Below, piece after piece: positions 14,501 through 22,641 of a stretch of 32,297 nt of DNA. Every line of letters starts with the position of its first letter. Position 1 is the first letter of the stretch. A program made the position numbers and the translations under genes. Source of the DNA: Gammaproteobacteria bacterium. Its GTDB lineage: Bacteria > Pseudomonadota > Gammaproteobacteria > Chromatiales > Chromatiaceae. The stretch lies in the NCBI GenBank assembly GCA_030620735.1, contig JAUXDV010000001.1, forward strand, positions 1-32,297, read 5' to 3'. A model generated the notes under the pieces. The model ran no database searches, was not told the DNA's origin, and was given only the letters and a program-made list of their open reading frames with translations.

Positions 14501-15744
14501 GGCAGTAATTTCTCACCCGCGTAGAGCGATTCGACAGTTTCACGCTCGCGAATCAGATGAAACTGATCGCCATCGACCATTACCTCGGCTGCGCGCGGCC
14601 TGCTGTTGTAGTTGGAACTCATGGTAAATCCGTAAGCGCCGCTGGAGCGCACAGCCAGCAGGTCGCCTGCCCTGAGGCTGAGTTCACGATCCTTGCCCAG
14701 AAAATCACCGGTTTCACACACCGGGCCGACAATATCGTAGATGCCGTCGCGCCCTTGCGAGTTGCGGTCGAGTGGAATAATCTGCTGTACAGCCTGGTAA
14801 AGAGCGGGCCGCAGCAGGTCGTTCATGGCTGCATCGACTATCGCAAAATCTTTCTCCTGCGTGGGTTTCAGGTACTCTACTTTTGTCAGCAGCACGCCGG
14901 CATTAGCCGCAACGGCGCGGCCCGGCTCCATGATGACTTCAAGATCCAGCTTGTCGAGTCGGGTGCGGATAGCTTTTGCATACTCCTGCGGGTGCGGCGG
15001 CTCCTCGTTATTGTAGGGAACGCCCAGACCACCGCCGAGATCGATGTGGCGAATATTGATGCCCTCCTTTGCCAGGGTGTCGATCAGGGCCAGCACCCGC
15101 TCCAGTGCATCGAGGAAGGGAGAGAGCTTAGTCAACTGTGAGCCTATGTGGCTATCGATGCCGATGATTTGCAGATGCGGCAGGCGCGCAGCAAAACGAT
15201 ACAGTTCGAGTGCGGCGTCAACATCGACGCCGAACTTGTTCTCCTTCAGACCTGTGGAGATGTAGGGGTGTGTATTGGCATCGACATCCGGGTTGACGCG
15301 CAGTGAAACCGGTGCGGTTTTATGCATCGCTGCAGCGACGGCATCGAGGCGCTTCAACTCCGAGGCCGACTCCACATTGAAGCAGTGAATGCCGATGTCA
15401 AGCGCCCGCTGCAGCTCATCGACTCTTTTGCCTACTCCGGAGAAGACGATTTTAGAGGCGTCGCCGCCAGCTGCCAGCACACGCTCCAACTCACCCATCG
15501 AGACGATATCGAAACCCGAACCGAGGCGCGCCAGCAGATTCAGGACGGCAATATTGGAGTTGGCCTTGACCGCATAACAGACCAGGTGCGAATGCCCCTC
15601 GAAAGCGTCGTTGAAGGCATGCCAGTGGCGCTCGAGCGTGGCGCGGGAGTAAACATAGCAGGGAGTGCCGTAGTGTTGTGCAATCTGCGCCAGCGGAACC
15701 TCTTCTGCATAAAGTTGCTCATCGATGTAGTGGAAGTGGTCCAT
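14497..15744 (-). CDS. lysA: diaminopimelate decarboxylase
   Basis: A 415-residue PLP enzyme making lysine from meso-diaminopimelate. The PLP lysine is in LVCYAVKANSNIAVLNLLARLGSGFD (about residue 60). HIDLGGGLGVPY binds the phosphate, EPGRAVAANAGVLLTKV is the second phosphate-binding segment, and VGPVCETGDFLGKDREL holds the catalytic Cys. It starts with ATG 15744, three bases after the lptM stop, so the two form one operon. Its stop codon overlaps the end of MITE copy A. Confidence 0.97.
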   Translation of the reverse strand: MDHFHYIDEQLYAEEVPLAQIAQHYGTPCYVYSRATLERHWHAFNDAFEGHSHLVCYAVKANSNIAVLNLLARLGSGFDIVSMGELERVLAAGGDASKIVFSGVGKRVDELQRALDIGIHCFNVESASELKRLDAVAAAMHKTAPVSLRVNPDVDANTHPYISTGLKENKFGVDVDAALELYRFAARLPHLQIIGIDSHIGSQLTKLSPFLDALERVLALIDTLAKEGINIRHIDLGGGLGVPYNNEEPPHPQEYAKAIRTRLDKLDLEVIMEPGRAVAANAGVLLTKVEYLKPTQEKDFAIVDAAMNDLLRPALYQAVQQIIPLDRNSQGRDGIYDIVGPVCETGDFLGKDRELSLRAGDLLAVRSSGAYGFTMSSNYNSRPRAAEVMVDGDQFHLIRERETVESLYAGEKLLP

Positions 15745-15746
15745 AT

Positions 15747-15914
15747 TTAACTCTTGGGTTGGTTCTGTTCATTGTGCTGTTTCTGCCCATCCTGTTTCTG
15801 CTCATCCTGGTTTTTATCGGGCATATAGAGCGGGCCTTTCTGGCCGCAGGCTGCCAGCTGAACTATTGAGATCAGCAGCACGAGGAGAAAAAATTTTTTG
15901 CTAGTGACATGCAT
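15747..15914 (-). CDS. lptM: LptM (YifL) family small lipoprotein
   Basis: A 55-residue lipoprotein. A basic start (MHVTSKKFF) leads into a hydrophobic stretch (LLVLLISIVQ) and the lipobox LAAC, with Cys at residue 23. The mature protein begins CGQKGPLYMP, the invariant signature of the LptM family, and ends in a Gln/Lys/Asn-rich tail. In E. coli LptM assists maturation of the LPS-exporting LptD/LptE translocon at the outer membrane. Position directly before lysA is conserved in many gammaproteobacteria. Confidence 0.93.
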   Translation of the reverse strand: MHVTSKKFFLLVLLISIVQLAACGQKGPLYMPDKNQDEQKQDGQKQHNEQNQPKS

Positions 15915-16072
15915 ATCAGGACCGTAGGATGTGGTGAACCAGCAAACAGCAAGGTTCTAATCATATCTAATCTATTTACCGCAGAATCATTCTATTCAGT
16001 TTTCTTTTCATTTCGTCAATGTGTTTCATGATTCATTCGTAAGTTATCAATAACACCCGCGAGTCACAATAT

Positions 16073-16153
16073 GTAGGATGCTGCTGAGCTTGCGAAGCGC
16101 ATCTGTCGAGTGAATCCGCGATCGATGCGCTTCGTTCCTCAGCAGCATCCTAC
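16073..16153. repeat. 81-bp near-perfect hairpin repeat
   Basis: GTAGGATGCTGCTGAG (16073-16088) pairs with CTCAGCAGCATCCTAC (16138-16153). The arms continue inward with CGAAGCGCAT against ATGCGCTTCG, leaving a centre of about 20 bases. It lies between the lptM promoter region and the 3' end of ubiI, where it could stop transcription of ubiI. It looks like a dispersed REP- or MITE-type element. Confidence 0.7.
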
Positions 16154-16172
16154 GCAATACTGCAGTCTCTTC

Positions 16173-17405
16173 TCACCAGCGGGGTTTACACAGTTTCGGC
16201 ACTTCACCCTCCATGCCGAGAGCCTGGCGCATGAAGAGAGCCTTTGCCGGGGCAATGCGGTCGGTGATATTCAGTCCCAGGTTGCGCAATTGGCGCACTC
16301 CAGGCGTGTCATTACTGAAGAGCCGGTTGATCGCCTCCATGCTCTTCTGCGTGACTAGATTATCTCCCCGGCGCGAGCGTTCATAACGCCTCAGCACAGA
16401 GTGCGAACCGATCGGCCGGTTTCTCTCTCGTGCATCCGTAATCACCTCGATGAGGAGTGCCGCATCGCGAAAACCCAGGTTGACGCCCTGCCCTGCAAGC
16501 GGATGAATCTGGTGAGCCGCGTCGCCGACCAGCGCCAGCCTGTTGCCGATGTATGTGGCCGCATGTTTGGACACGAGCGGATATGCAGCACGCGCGGAGG
16601 TGTGTGTGATCTCTCCAAGACGTTGTTGCGATGCCTCTGCAAGCGCTTGACAAAAGTCGGCGTCATCCATCTCGATCAGTCCAGCAGCATGTTCGGCCGT
16701 GGTCGACCATACAATCGAGCACTGCGTGCTGCTGACCGGCAGAAACGCCAGCGGTCCCGTGGGCAGGAAGTGCTGCCACGCGGTCTCTTCATGTGAGTTT
16801 GCGGTAGTGACAGTTGCAACCACGGCGCTTTGATGGAAATCATGGATATGCACTGCTATACCGGCCTTGTCGCGCATTTGTGAGTTGCTGCCGTCTGCTG
16901 CAATCAGTAATTGCGCATACAGGTGCTCACCACTCTCCAGCATGACGCTGATATCTTTGCTGCCTGCGACTGTTTTTTCAACCGTGGTGGAGGTATAGAG
17001 GCGGATATTGGCAATACTCTCCATCTGCTCCCACAACGCGGCAACAATGGTGCGATTCTGAATGATATGACCAAGATCCGCTTCGCCGATAGCGGCGCTG
17101 TCGAAATGGATATCCCCCATATCGAGGTTATCCCATACACGCATCTCTCTGTAGGGTTGAATGCCGCGCCGTACGATGCCGTGCCAGGCCCCAAGATTAT
17201 CCAGCAGATGCTGTGACCCCCGGTTGATGGCGGAGACACGTACATCGATCTCCTCTGCAGGCCACTCGCGCTGCGGTTCATGCTGCTCGATCACGGCAAT
17301 ATCAAGGCCTGCCCGGGCCAGACCACAGGCAACTGCAGCGCCAACCATACCGGCGCCGACGAGAATGACATCGTGGTGATTATTGCTGCTATTCATATCA
17401 TTCAT
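16173..17405 (-). CDS. ubiI: FAD-dependent ubiquinone hydroxylase UbiI
   Basis: A protein of about 410 residues in the UbiH/UbiF/COQ6 flavoprotein family. It shows the dinucleotide-binding GxGxxG as DVILVGAGMVGAAVACGLARAG. RVSAINRGSQHLLDNLGAWHGI and DLGHIIQNRTIVAALWEQ closely follow E. coli UbiI. LVGDAAHQIHPLAGQGVNLGFRDAALL is the second FAD-binding segment. The role is C5 hydroxylation of the ubiquinone ring. The frame opens at a TTG (17417); ATG 17405 or 17396 is more likely, overlapping the ubiH stop. It is last in the ygfB-pepP-ubiH-ubiI run, the same order as in E. coli. Confidence 0.9.
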   Translation of the reverse strand: MNDMNSSNNHHDVILVGAGMVGAAVACGLARAGLDIAVIEQHEPQREWPAEEIDVRVSAINRGSQHLLDNLGAWHGIVRRGIQPYREMRVWDNLDMGDIHFDSAAIGEADLGHIIQNRTIVAALWEQMESIANIRLYTSTTVEKTVAGSKDISVMLESGEHLYAQLLIAADGSNSQMRDKAGIAVHIHDFHQSAVVATVTTANSHEETAWQHFLPTGPLAFLPVSSTQCSIVWSTTAEHAAGLIEMDDADFCQALAEASQQRLGEITHTSARAAYPLVSKHAATYIGNRLALVGDAAHQIHPLAGQGVNLGFRDAALLIEVITDARERNRPIGSHSVLRRYERSRRGDNLVTQKSMEAINRLFSNDTPGVRQLRNLGLNITDRIAPAKALFMRQALGMEGEVPKLCKPRW

Positions 17406-18633
17406 TGTATTTGCCAAGGGACAGCCCTCTCGCGAGGCGTGAGTGTATACCGCTGAGTCCCATCGCGTGCCGGGCGATACGCTGACGCACTCCGGGCAGC
17501 AGGTCAGCAGCCAGCATACCGAGATTGCGTCCCACTGAGATGCCTCTGAGCGGATTGCCGAACAGCCGCACCAGCCCGTCAGTCAGCAGTGCGACCTGCT
17601 GCTGATCCGGCAGCCGCTGCTTCTGGTACTGCTGCAGCAGTTGCTGTGATCCCGGATCCTGCATCAGCCTGTCTGCATTGACGATCAGCCCGGCAAGCAC
17701 TGCAATATCACGCAGGCCGAGATTGAAACCCTGCCCCGAAATGGGATGCAGCGCATGTCCGGCATTGCCGAGCAGTGCAATGCGCGGGCGCACGGCTTCA
17801 TTTGCGGTCATCAGTGTCAGCGGATAGGAGAAACGTTCGCCAACGCGGCTGAAGCGTCCGCAGCGAAAACCCATGCGCTGCTGTAGCAGGGTGATGAAGG
17901 CATCGTCATCGAACGCCATCACATCATCACAGGCTTCACTGTCTATCGTCAGCACCACGCCGAAACGATTCTCCGTCATTGGCAGCAGCGCCAGCGGGCC
18001 GTTGGGGGTGAAGCGCTCATAGGCGATGTTGTGGTGCGGAATACCTGGCGTGACATTCGTCACTATGGCTGTCTGACCATACTCCCATTGACGTGTTTTG
18101 ATATCGAGCTGCTGACGAATCAGTGACTGCCCGCCATCTGCCGCAACCAGCAGGCGCGTCGTCAATTGCTGCTGCCGGCCATCGGCTTCGACAACCACGC
18201 TCAGTTGATTTTCTGTATGCGCAAATCCCACCACCGTGGCGGGAGAGATACGCGTGACATTGCTACTCTCAAGCTGCTGCGTGATGGCGCCGCCCAACTC
18301 CCGCGCCAGGGCGACGTAACCCAGTGCGGGAACCTGCTCTTCAGCGGCATCGAGATGCGTAAAACCAAAACCTCCGCGTTCAGAGACATGGATCTTTCTG
18401 ATTGCAGTAGCATTCGGAGCTATCGCCTCCCACAGGCCGATACCCTCGAAGATACGCTGACTGCCATAGGCCAGCGCAATAGCGCGATCATCAAAACTGG
18501 GCTGGTGATCTGCTGACGCCGCAACGCTCTCGATAATAGCAATGCGCATATCTGTATTTGCCAGAGCGCAAGCCAGCGTACTTCCGGCAAGCCCCCCACC
18601 GGCAATCACTATGTCGAAATCACTCGTTATCAC
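17398..18633 (-). CDS. ubiH: FAD-dependent ubiquinone hydroxylase UbiH
   Basis: A 411-residue flavoprotein monooxygenase catalysing a ring hydroxylation (C6) in ubiquinone synthesis. It begins DFDIVIAGGGLAGSTLACALAN (FAD site). FDDRAIALAYGSQRIFEGIGLWEAI is typical of UbiH, and KIHVSERGGFGFTHLDA and LLGNAGHALHPISGQGFNLGLRDIAVLAGL follow. The usual GDAAH is replaced by GNAGH, which also occurs in UbiH. The start codon is GTG with a weak ribosome site. Coupled to ubiI by overlap. Confidence 0.92.
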   Translation of the reverse strand: MITSDFDIVIAGGGLAGSTLACALANTDMRIAIIESVAASADHQPSFDDRAIALAYGSQRIFEGIGLWEAIAPNATAIRKIHVSERGGFGFTHLDAAEEQVPALGYVALARELGGAITQQLESSNVTRISPATVVGFAHTENQLSVVVEADGRQQQLTTRLLVAADGGQSLIRQQLDIKTRQWEYGQTAIVTNVTPGIPHHNIAYERFTPNGPLALLPMTENRFGVVLTIDSEACDDVMAFDDDAFITLLQQRMGFRCGRFSRVGERFSYPLTLMTANEAVRPRIALLGNAGHALHPISGQGFNLGLRDIAVLAGLIVNADRLMQDPGSQQLLQQYQKQRLPDQQQVALLTDGLVRLFGNPLRGISVGRNLGMLAADLLPGVRQRIARHAMGLSGIHSRLARGLSLGKYNE

Positions 18634-18678
18634 AACTCATGTACTCTTCACTCGATCCAGGTCACAGGAAAAGAAAAA

Positions 18679-19986
18679 TTATTTATTCATCAACGCCTCT
18701 ATCTCATGCGGTGTCTTGGGGGCGTCCTTCGAGAGTACATCATGTCCATCCTTCGTCACCAGCACATCGTCTTCGATGCGAATGCCGATGCCCTGCCATT
18801 TCTTATGCACGCCTTTTGTTCCCCTGGGAATATACAGCCCCGGCTCTACGGTCAATACCATCCCGGGTTCGAGGATGCGCCACTCGCCATCGACCTTGTA
18901 GTCGCCAACGTCGTGGACATCCATGCCCAGCCAGTGGCCGGTCTTGTGCATATAGAATTTTTCATACGCCTTCTTTTTTATCAGCGCAGTTATTTGCCCC
19001 TTGAGCAAACCCAGTTCGACCAGACCGCGGGTGATCACCCTGATCGCCGTCTGATGCGGCAGATGCCACTTGTTGCCGGGTTTGACTTTAGCGATAGCCG
19101 CTAGCTGGGCTTTCAGCACCAATCCATAGAGCAGCCGCTGCGGCTCACTGAATTTACCATTGACCGGCCAGGTCCTGGAGATATCCGAGGCATAGCAATC
19201 GATTTCACAGCCGGCATCGATCAACACCAGATCTCCATCTTTGAGCTCGTCATGGTTTTCGATATAGTGCAGAATACAGCCATTCTCACCGCCGCCAACA
19301 ATTGCGGGGTAAGCCTGACCCGTGGCATTTTTTACCCTGGTTTCATACTCAAATTGCGCCTGCAGATGATACTCGCGCATACCGGGACGGCACTTTTTCA
19401 TGAGATTGATATGCGCCTGCGCTGATAGCTTTGCCGCCCTGCGCATGAGCGCTATTTCTGAACGGCTCTTATACAGGCGCATGTCATGCAGGTAGTGATC
19501 CAGGGCAACAAACTCCAGCGGCCCGCGAAGACCCGAACGTGAACTCGCCCGTACCTTGCCAATCCATTCCGACATCTGCCGATCCAGCCGGGAATCACAC
19601 CCCATTGCATAATAGATGCGCTCACACTGCTCCAGCATGCGCGGCAAAATTTCATCAAGATCGCTAAAGGGAAAGGAGTCATCAGCGCTAAAATCGCGTA
19701 TCGCACCCTCCTGTCCGGCGCGGCGTCCATCCCACTGCTCTCTCTTGGGATCACGCTGACGACAGAAGAGAATATATTCTGCCGCCTTGCGGCCGGGGAT
19801 CAATACCGCAACAGATTCCGGTTCGGAAAAACCTGTGAGGTAATAGAAGTCGCTATCGGGACGATAGGTATAATGCACATCACGGTTGCGGATGCGTTCT
19901 GGTGCCGCCGGGATAATGGCAATCGAGTTTTTGCCCATCATACGCATCAACTGCTTGCGACGGCGCTTGAATTCAGTCGCGGTCAT
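18679..19986 (-). CDS. pepP: Xaa-Pro aminopeptidase
   Basis: A metallopeptidase of about 435 residues (M24B) that removes N-terminal residues before proline. The N-terminal domain begins MTATEFKRRRKQLMRMMG. The pita-bread domain shows LVLIDAGCEIDCYASDISRTWPVNGKFS (two metal-binding Asp), MHKTGHWLGMDVHDVG (His), VLTVEPGLYIP (Glu) and GIGIRIEDDVLVTKDG (Glu). I start at ATG 19986, with GAGG 8 bases upstream; an ATG at 20001 is also in frame. It overlaps the ygfB end by 14 bases, so it is translationally coupled. Confidence 0.95.
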   Translation of the reverse strand: MTATEFKRRRKQLMRMMGKNSIAIIPAAPERIRNRDVHYTYRPDSDFYYLTGFSEPESVAVLIPGRKAAEYILFCRQRDPKREQWDGRRAGQEGAIRDFSADDSFPFSDLDEILPRMLEQCERIYYAMGCDSRLDRQMSEWIGKVRASSRSGLRGPLEFVALDHYLHDMRLYKSRSEIALMRRAAKLSAQAHINLMKKCRPGMREYHLQAQFEYETRVKNATGQAYPAIVGGGENGCILHYIENHDELKDGDLVLIDAGCEIDCYASDISRTWPVNGKFSEPQRLLYGLVLKAQLAAIAKVKPGNKWHLPHQTAIRVITRGLVELGLLKGQITALIKKKAYEKFYMHKTGHWLGMDVHDVGDYKVDGEWRILEPGMVLTVEPGLYIPRGTKGVHKKWQGIGIRIEDDVLVTKDGHDVLSKDAPKTPHEIEALMNK

Positions 19987-20518
19987 CAGGCTCGTCCTCA
20001 TAGATGGTCATGACAGCAACACGCAGGTATTCCTCCAGTTCGTTCATCTGCTGCCTCTGCTCTTCATCATCGGCATCAACGGACTCCACATCGAGACGCG
20101 TCAACTCGCTGATATCCGAGAGAGTCTCCTGCGCCACGTCAGACATCTTTCGCTCATTGTCCCTGACGCTGATGCCAAAACCGAAAAGAAATCCCTGGCA
20201 CCAGTTGACCAGCTGCTGCGCCCTTTCGTCATTGCGAATATCATCATCCGGAAGCATCAACTGGAAACCCATAACCGGGTCTTCAAGCTGCTCCCTGATT
20301 TCTGCATGCATCTGCAACAGAGTGCTTTTGCACTCCTGCACCTGCGGTTCATGCGCATCATTATCACGAAACAGCTCCTGCTGCATGAGTTGCAAAGAGG
20401 TCTCGAAGTCACCGCAGATCAATCCACAAACAAGTGCCTGCACCTCTGCCGGCCCTATCTCCATGCCGGCATCGGTGAGCTGCTGTTTTATTTCTTCATA
20501 TTCGGGAAGTTGATACAC
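19973..20518 (-). CDS. ygfB: UPF0149 family protein YgfB
   Basis: A 181-residue, strongly acidic, alpha-helical protein of the YecA/YgfB (UPF0149) family: EIGPAEVQALVCGLICGD near residue 21 and NDERAQQLVNWCQGFLFGFGIS near residue 96 are the family hallmarks. The C-terminus is rich in Asp and Glu. In Pseudomonas, YgfB is reported to modulate expression of amidase and pyocin genes; here the role is unknown. GTG start. First gene of the run leading to ubiI. MITE copy B lies 30 bases upstream of it. Confidence 0.92.
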   Translation of the reverse strand: MYQLPEYEEIKQQLTDAGMEIGPAEVQALVCGLICGDFETSLQLMQQELFRDNDAHEPQVQECKSTLLQMHAEIREQLEDPVMGFQLMLPDDDIRNDERAQQLVNWCQGFLFGFGISVRDNERKMSDVAQETLSDISELTRLDVESVDADDEEQRQQMNELEEYLRVAVMTIYEDEPDDRD

Positions 20519-20547
20519 GTCTTGTTGTCCGTAAATTAAAACTCTGA

Positions 20548-20712
20548 CTTAGGTGGCGTCCAAAAATAACTTACCGATCCTGCTTGTCCTGTTGTCCGTC
20601 TTCTGCGTTTCAGCAAAAGTCACATAACCCGGCTATGCGCCTCTTGCTGCGCCTTGAATACGAACAACATTACTGCGCGATATCGGCAACTTATTTCTGG
20701 ACGACTCCTTAG
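20548..20712. mobile_element. 165-bp MITE-like element, copy B
   Basis: The same element as at 14336-14500, in the same orientation and of identical length. The left arm reads GCGTCCAAAAATAACTTACC and the right arm GGCAACTTATTTCTGGACGA, both bordered by CTTAG. It sits in the divergent region between ygfB and the zapA operon, where it could carry or displace promoters. The rest of that region (20713-20917) holds no gene; a -10-like TATTAT is at 20830-20835. Confidence 0.75.
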
Positions 20713-20917
20713 CCCTGCACACTTCGATCAGAACTTTTTACAAGCTATTTTACGCTCTCCTTCACCCGGAATCGCGAAAATATCTGTAAAATACGGGAAA
20801 TTTGATCTTTTATTGCTATTAGAGCGCTCTATTATGCCCTCTGGCATTGACCCATTCCCACTTGCTCTCTATAGTTCCAGATGAAGTTGATAGTTGCCGA
20901 TGAACGGAATAGAAAAT

Positions 20918-21127
20918 ATGCCTGATAATGAGTTGAAATCTCTTGAGTCCAAAGTCAACGATCTGGTCAATGCATGCATGCATTTGAAGCAGGAGAACCA
21001 GACCCTGCGCACCAGCCAGGATGACCTGGTGAGCGAGCGCGCATCGCTGATTGAGAAAACCGAACTCGCAAGAAACCGCGTTGAAGCCATGATCAGCCGC
21101 CTCAAGTCGCTGGAAGAAAATACATGA
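20918..21127 (+). CDS. TIGR02449 family coiled-coil protein
   Basis: A 69-residue protein that is almost entirely coiled coil: LKSLESKVNDLVNACMHLKQENQTLRTSQDDLVSERASLIEKTELARNRVEAMISRLKSLE. This matches the TIGR02449 family, which sits directly before zapA in many gammaproteobacteria and resembles ZapB in layout. A division-linked role is inferred from context. I chose ATG 20918 (GGAA eight bases upstream) because the length then fits the family; ATG 20900 is also in frame. It overlaps zapA by four bases (ATGA). Confidence 0.87.
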   Translation: MPDNELKSLESKVNDLVNACMHLKQENQTLRTSQDDLVSERASLIEKTELARNRVEAMISRLKSLEENT

Positions 21128-21417
21128 GTGCGCCTAAACCTGTCTCGGTCACCATTCTTGGTGAAGAGTACCTGATCTCCTGTCCGCCCGATCAGGAATC
21201 ATCGCTGCAGCAATCCGCTGAACTTCTCGATGAACGCATGAGAGAGATTCGCGCCAGCGGTAAAGTGATGAACAGTGAACGAATCGCCGTCATGGCGGCC
21301 TTGAACCTGTCGAATGAATTGCTGCATCAACAACAGCAGGTCACGAGTGAATCCGGGAAAATCGATGAGCAGTTGCGCTCATTGAGGCATAAAATCGAGA
21401 CCGCTCTTAATCCGTAA
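21124..21417 (+). CDS. zapA: cell division protein ZapA
   Basis: A 97-residue FtsZ-binding protein that promotes Z-ring bundling. The N-terminal beta domain (SVTILGEEYLISCPPDQESSLQQSAELLDERMREI) precedes a helix with SERIAVMAALNLSNELLHQ, the ZapA signature. The rest is coiled coil for dimerisation. It is translationally coupled to the preceding gene and followed by 6S RNA, the same order as in E. coli. Confidence 0.95.
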   Translation: MSAPKPVSVTILGEEYLISCPPDQESSLQQSAELLDERMREIRASGKVMNSERIAVMAALNLSNELLHQQQQVTSESGKIDEQLRSLRHKIETALNP

Positions 21418-21520
21418 CCCTCCACATCGATGTTGTGCATAACAACAAACCCATCAACTATACACCCTATTCACTCCCCTGATAGTATTGAATTTTTTTC
21501 TGCTAGCGGCAGATAAAAGA

Positions 21521-21550
21521 ACTGGAATTTCAGTAAAAATAGGATAAGAT
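21521..21550 (+). promoter_or_regulatory. possible promoter of the 6S RNA gene
   Basis: TAAGAT (21545-21550) lies seven bases before the inferred 5' end of 6S RNA and resembles a -10 element. CTGGAA around 21522 is a weak -35 candidate with 17-18 base spacing. Position relative to the RNA is the main support. The upstream stretch 21418-21520 contains no gene. Confidence 0.4.
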
Positions 21551-21556
21551 GGTTTC

Positions 21557-21743
21557 AGGGTGATTACTACCGTGTTCGATAGTTGGTCGGTTTCTTGAGC
21601 CTTGCATTTACCCCGGGAGTGGAATGTATTACTGGTGTGCATGTCCGCCTTGAGCGGAAAGCCTTATGTGATACCTGAAACACCCACTTGAACTATTAAG
21701 GTTCAAGGGTATGATCGACGCCGGCATCCGTGGTATCACCCTA
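21557..21743 (+). ncRNA. ssrS: 6S RNA
   Basis: About 187 bases that fold with a closing stem AGGGTGATTACTAC (21557-21570) against GTGGTATCACCCT (21730-21742). The 3' half contains CACTTGAAC-TATTAA-GGTTCAAGGGTA, matching the conserved E. coli 6S segment CACCTTGAACCAAGGGTTCAAGGGTTA. It is followed by GACGCCGGCATC, like GCGGCGGCATC. The 5' half has GGTCGG..TTGAGCC and a central bulge region. The position between zapA and fau is the conserved location of ssrS in gammaproteobacteria. 6S RNA mimics an open promoter and sequesters sigma-70 RNA polymerase in stationary phase. Confidence 0.93.
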
Positions 21744-21750
21744 CTTCTTT

Positions 21751-21820
21751 AAGAGTGCTCTGATCGAATCGCCGTGCGCTTCAATCAGCCCCTCTTTCAA
21801 GCTTTTCTACGGAGGAAGAG
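21751..21820 (+). repeat. 70-bp stem-loop repeat, copy 1
   Basis: The sequence from GCTCTGATCGAATCGC to TTTCTACGGAGGAAGAG matches the segment at 24911-24980. CTGATCGAATCGC (21760-21772) and GCGCTTCAATCAG (21776-21788) form a hairpin with 11 of 13 positions paired and a three-base loop. It lies just after 6S RNA and before fau, so it should be part of any 6S-fau read-through transcript. Confidence 0.65.
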
Positions 21821-21905
21821 TGATTTTCAGTATACGTTATAGTAGCTCTTCGTAACTTCACAATACCCCTGTACAGACGATTCTTTCATCCCTTCCCTAA
21901 TCCCC

Positions 21906-22502
21906 ATGTCGACAAACAAGCTTCGTTCATCCATTCGCCGGCAGCGTCTGCAGATCACGGCAGCACAGCAACGGCAGCATGCTTCTCTTGTGTGTAAAAA
22001 TCTCTCGCGGCTGCGCCAATTTCAAAAAGCCAGGCGCATCGCACTCTACCTCTCCGCCAATGGGGAGCTTGATCCGGCGCCCATCAGCACAATCAGCCGC
22101 CGCGCTTCCAAGCAGCTATACCTGCCGGTATTACACCCCTTCCGTCATGGACGCCTTTTTTTTTGTGAGTGGAGAGAATATGCCCCGCTGCAGCCAAACC
22201 GCTTCGGCATCCTCGAACCCTCCTGCCATGGCAACGCCGCAAAGCCGTTAAGGTCGCTGGATCTGATACTGGTTCCACTGGTGGCTTTTGACGCCGCCTG
22301 TCAGCGCATTGGCATGGGAGGAGGCTACTATGACCGCACACTTGGCAAGCCCAGGGGAAGCTCAACCTGGAAGCGTCCCTACCTGATCGGTATTGCCCAC
22401 GAATTGCAGAGGGTTCCAGCCATCAAATCACAAAAATGGGATGTGCCGCTGGATGCGGTAGTTACTGAAGCCGGGGTGTATAGGTCAGGTTTTAGGTTTT
22501 AG
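21906..22502 (+). CDS. fau: 5-formyltetrahydrofolate cyclo-ligase
   Basis: A 198-residue enzyme that converts 5-formyl-THF to 5,10-methenyl-THF with ATP (E. coli YgfA). Signatures are the basic start KLRSSIRRQRLQITAAQQ, RRIALYLSANGELDPAPI, LVPLVAFDAACQRIGMGGGYYDRTLG (nucleotide loop) and IGIAHELQRVPAIKSQKWDVPLDAVVTEAGVYR. The last codons (SGFRF and stop) are supplied by the AGGTTTT heptamer tract. No strong ribosome site precedes the ATG. Like E. coli ygfA it follows ssrS and is probably partly transcribed from the 6S promoter. Confidence 0.94.
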   Translation: MSTNKLRSSIRRQRLQITAAQQRQHASLVCKNLSRLRQFQKARRIALYLSANGELDPAPISTISRRASKQLYLPVLHPFRHGRLFFCEWREYAPLQPNRFGILEPSCHGNAAKPLRSLDLILVPLVAFDAACQRIGMGGGYYDRTLGKPRGSSTWKRPYLIGIAHELQRVPAIKSQKWDVPLDAVVTEAGVYRSGFRF

Positions 22503-22597
22503 GTTTTAAGTTTTAAGTGAAATGCGCCTTGTTAAAACCTATGCTGGGTGTTATTACTGTGTTATCTAAAACTTAAAACCTTCCTACCTAAAACCTT
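22487..22597 (+). repeat. AGGTTTT heptamer tract with inverted partner
   Basis: Three AGGTTTT units and one AAGTTTT occupy 22487-22514. A matching inverted tract, CTAAAACTTAAAACCTTCC and ACCTAAAACCTT, lies at 22566-22597. The two can pair into a long stem around a 50-base loop between fau and dctP. The same heptamer occurs at 9901-9921. The left tract overlaps the end of fau. Confidence 0.75.
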
Positions 22598-22641
22598 CCC
22601 ATAGCGTTCAATGAACCCATTAATACAACAAAGGAGCTTTT

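Noticed and set aside
14442..14627. Small open frame repeated in the element at 20654 (MNTNNI.ARYRQ)
   Set aside because: The similarity only reflects the repeated MITE DNA. The frames run into unrelated sequence outside the element and lack ribosome sites.
22487..22597. CRISPR-like direct repeats
   Set aside because: The units are 7-base tandem heptamers with no spacers and no cas genes nearby.
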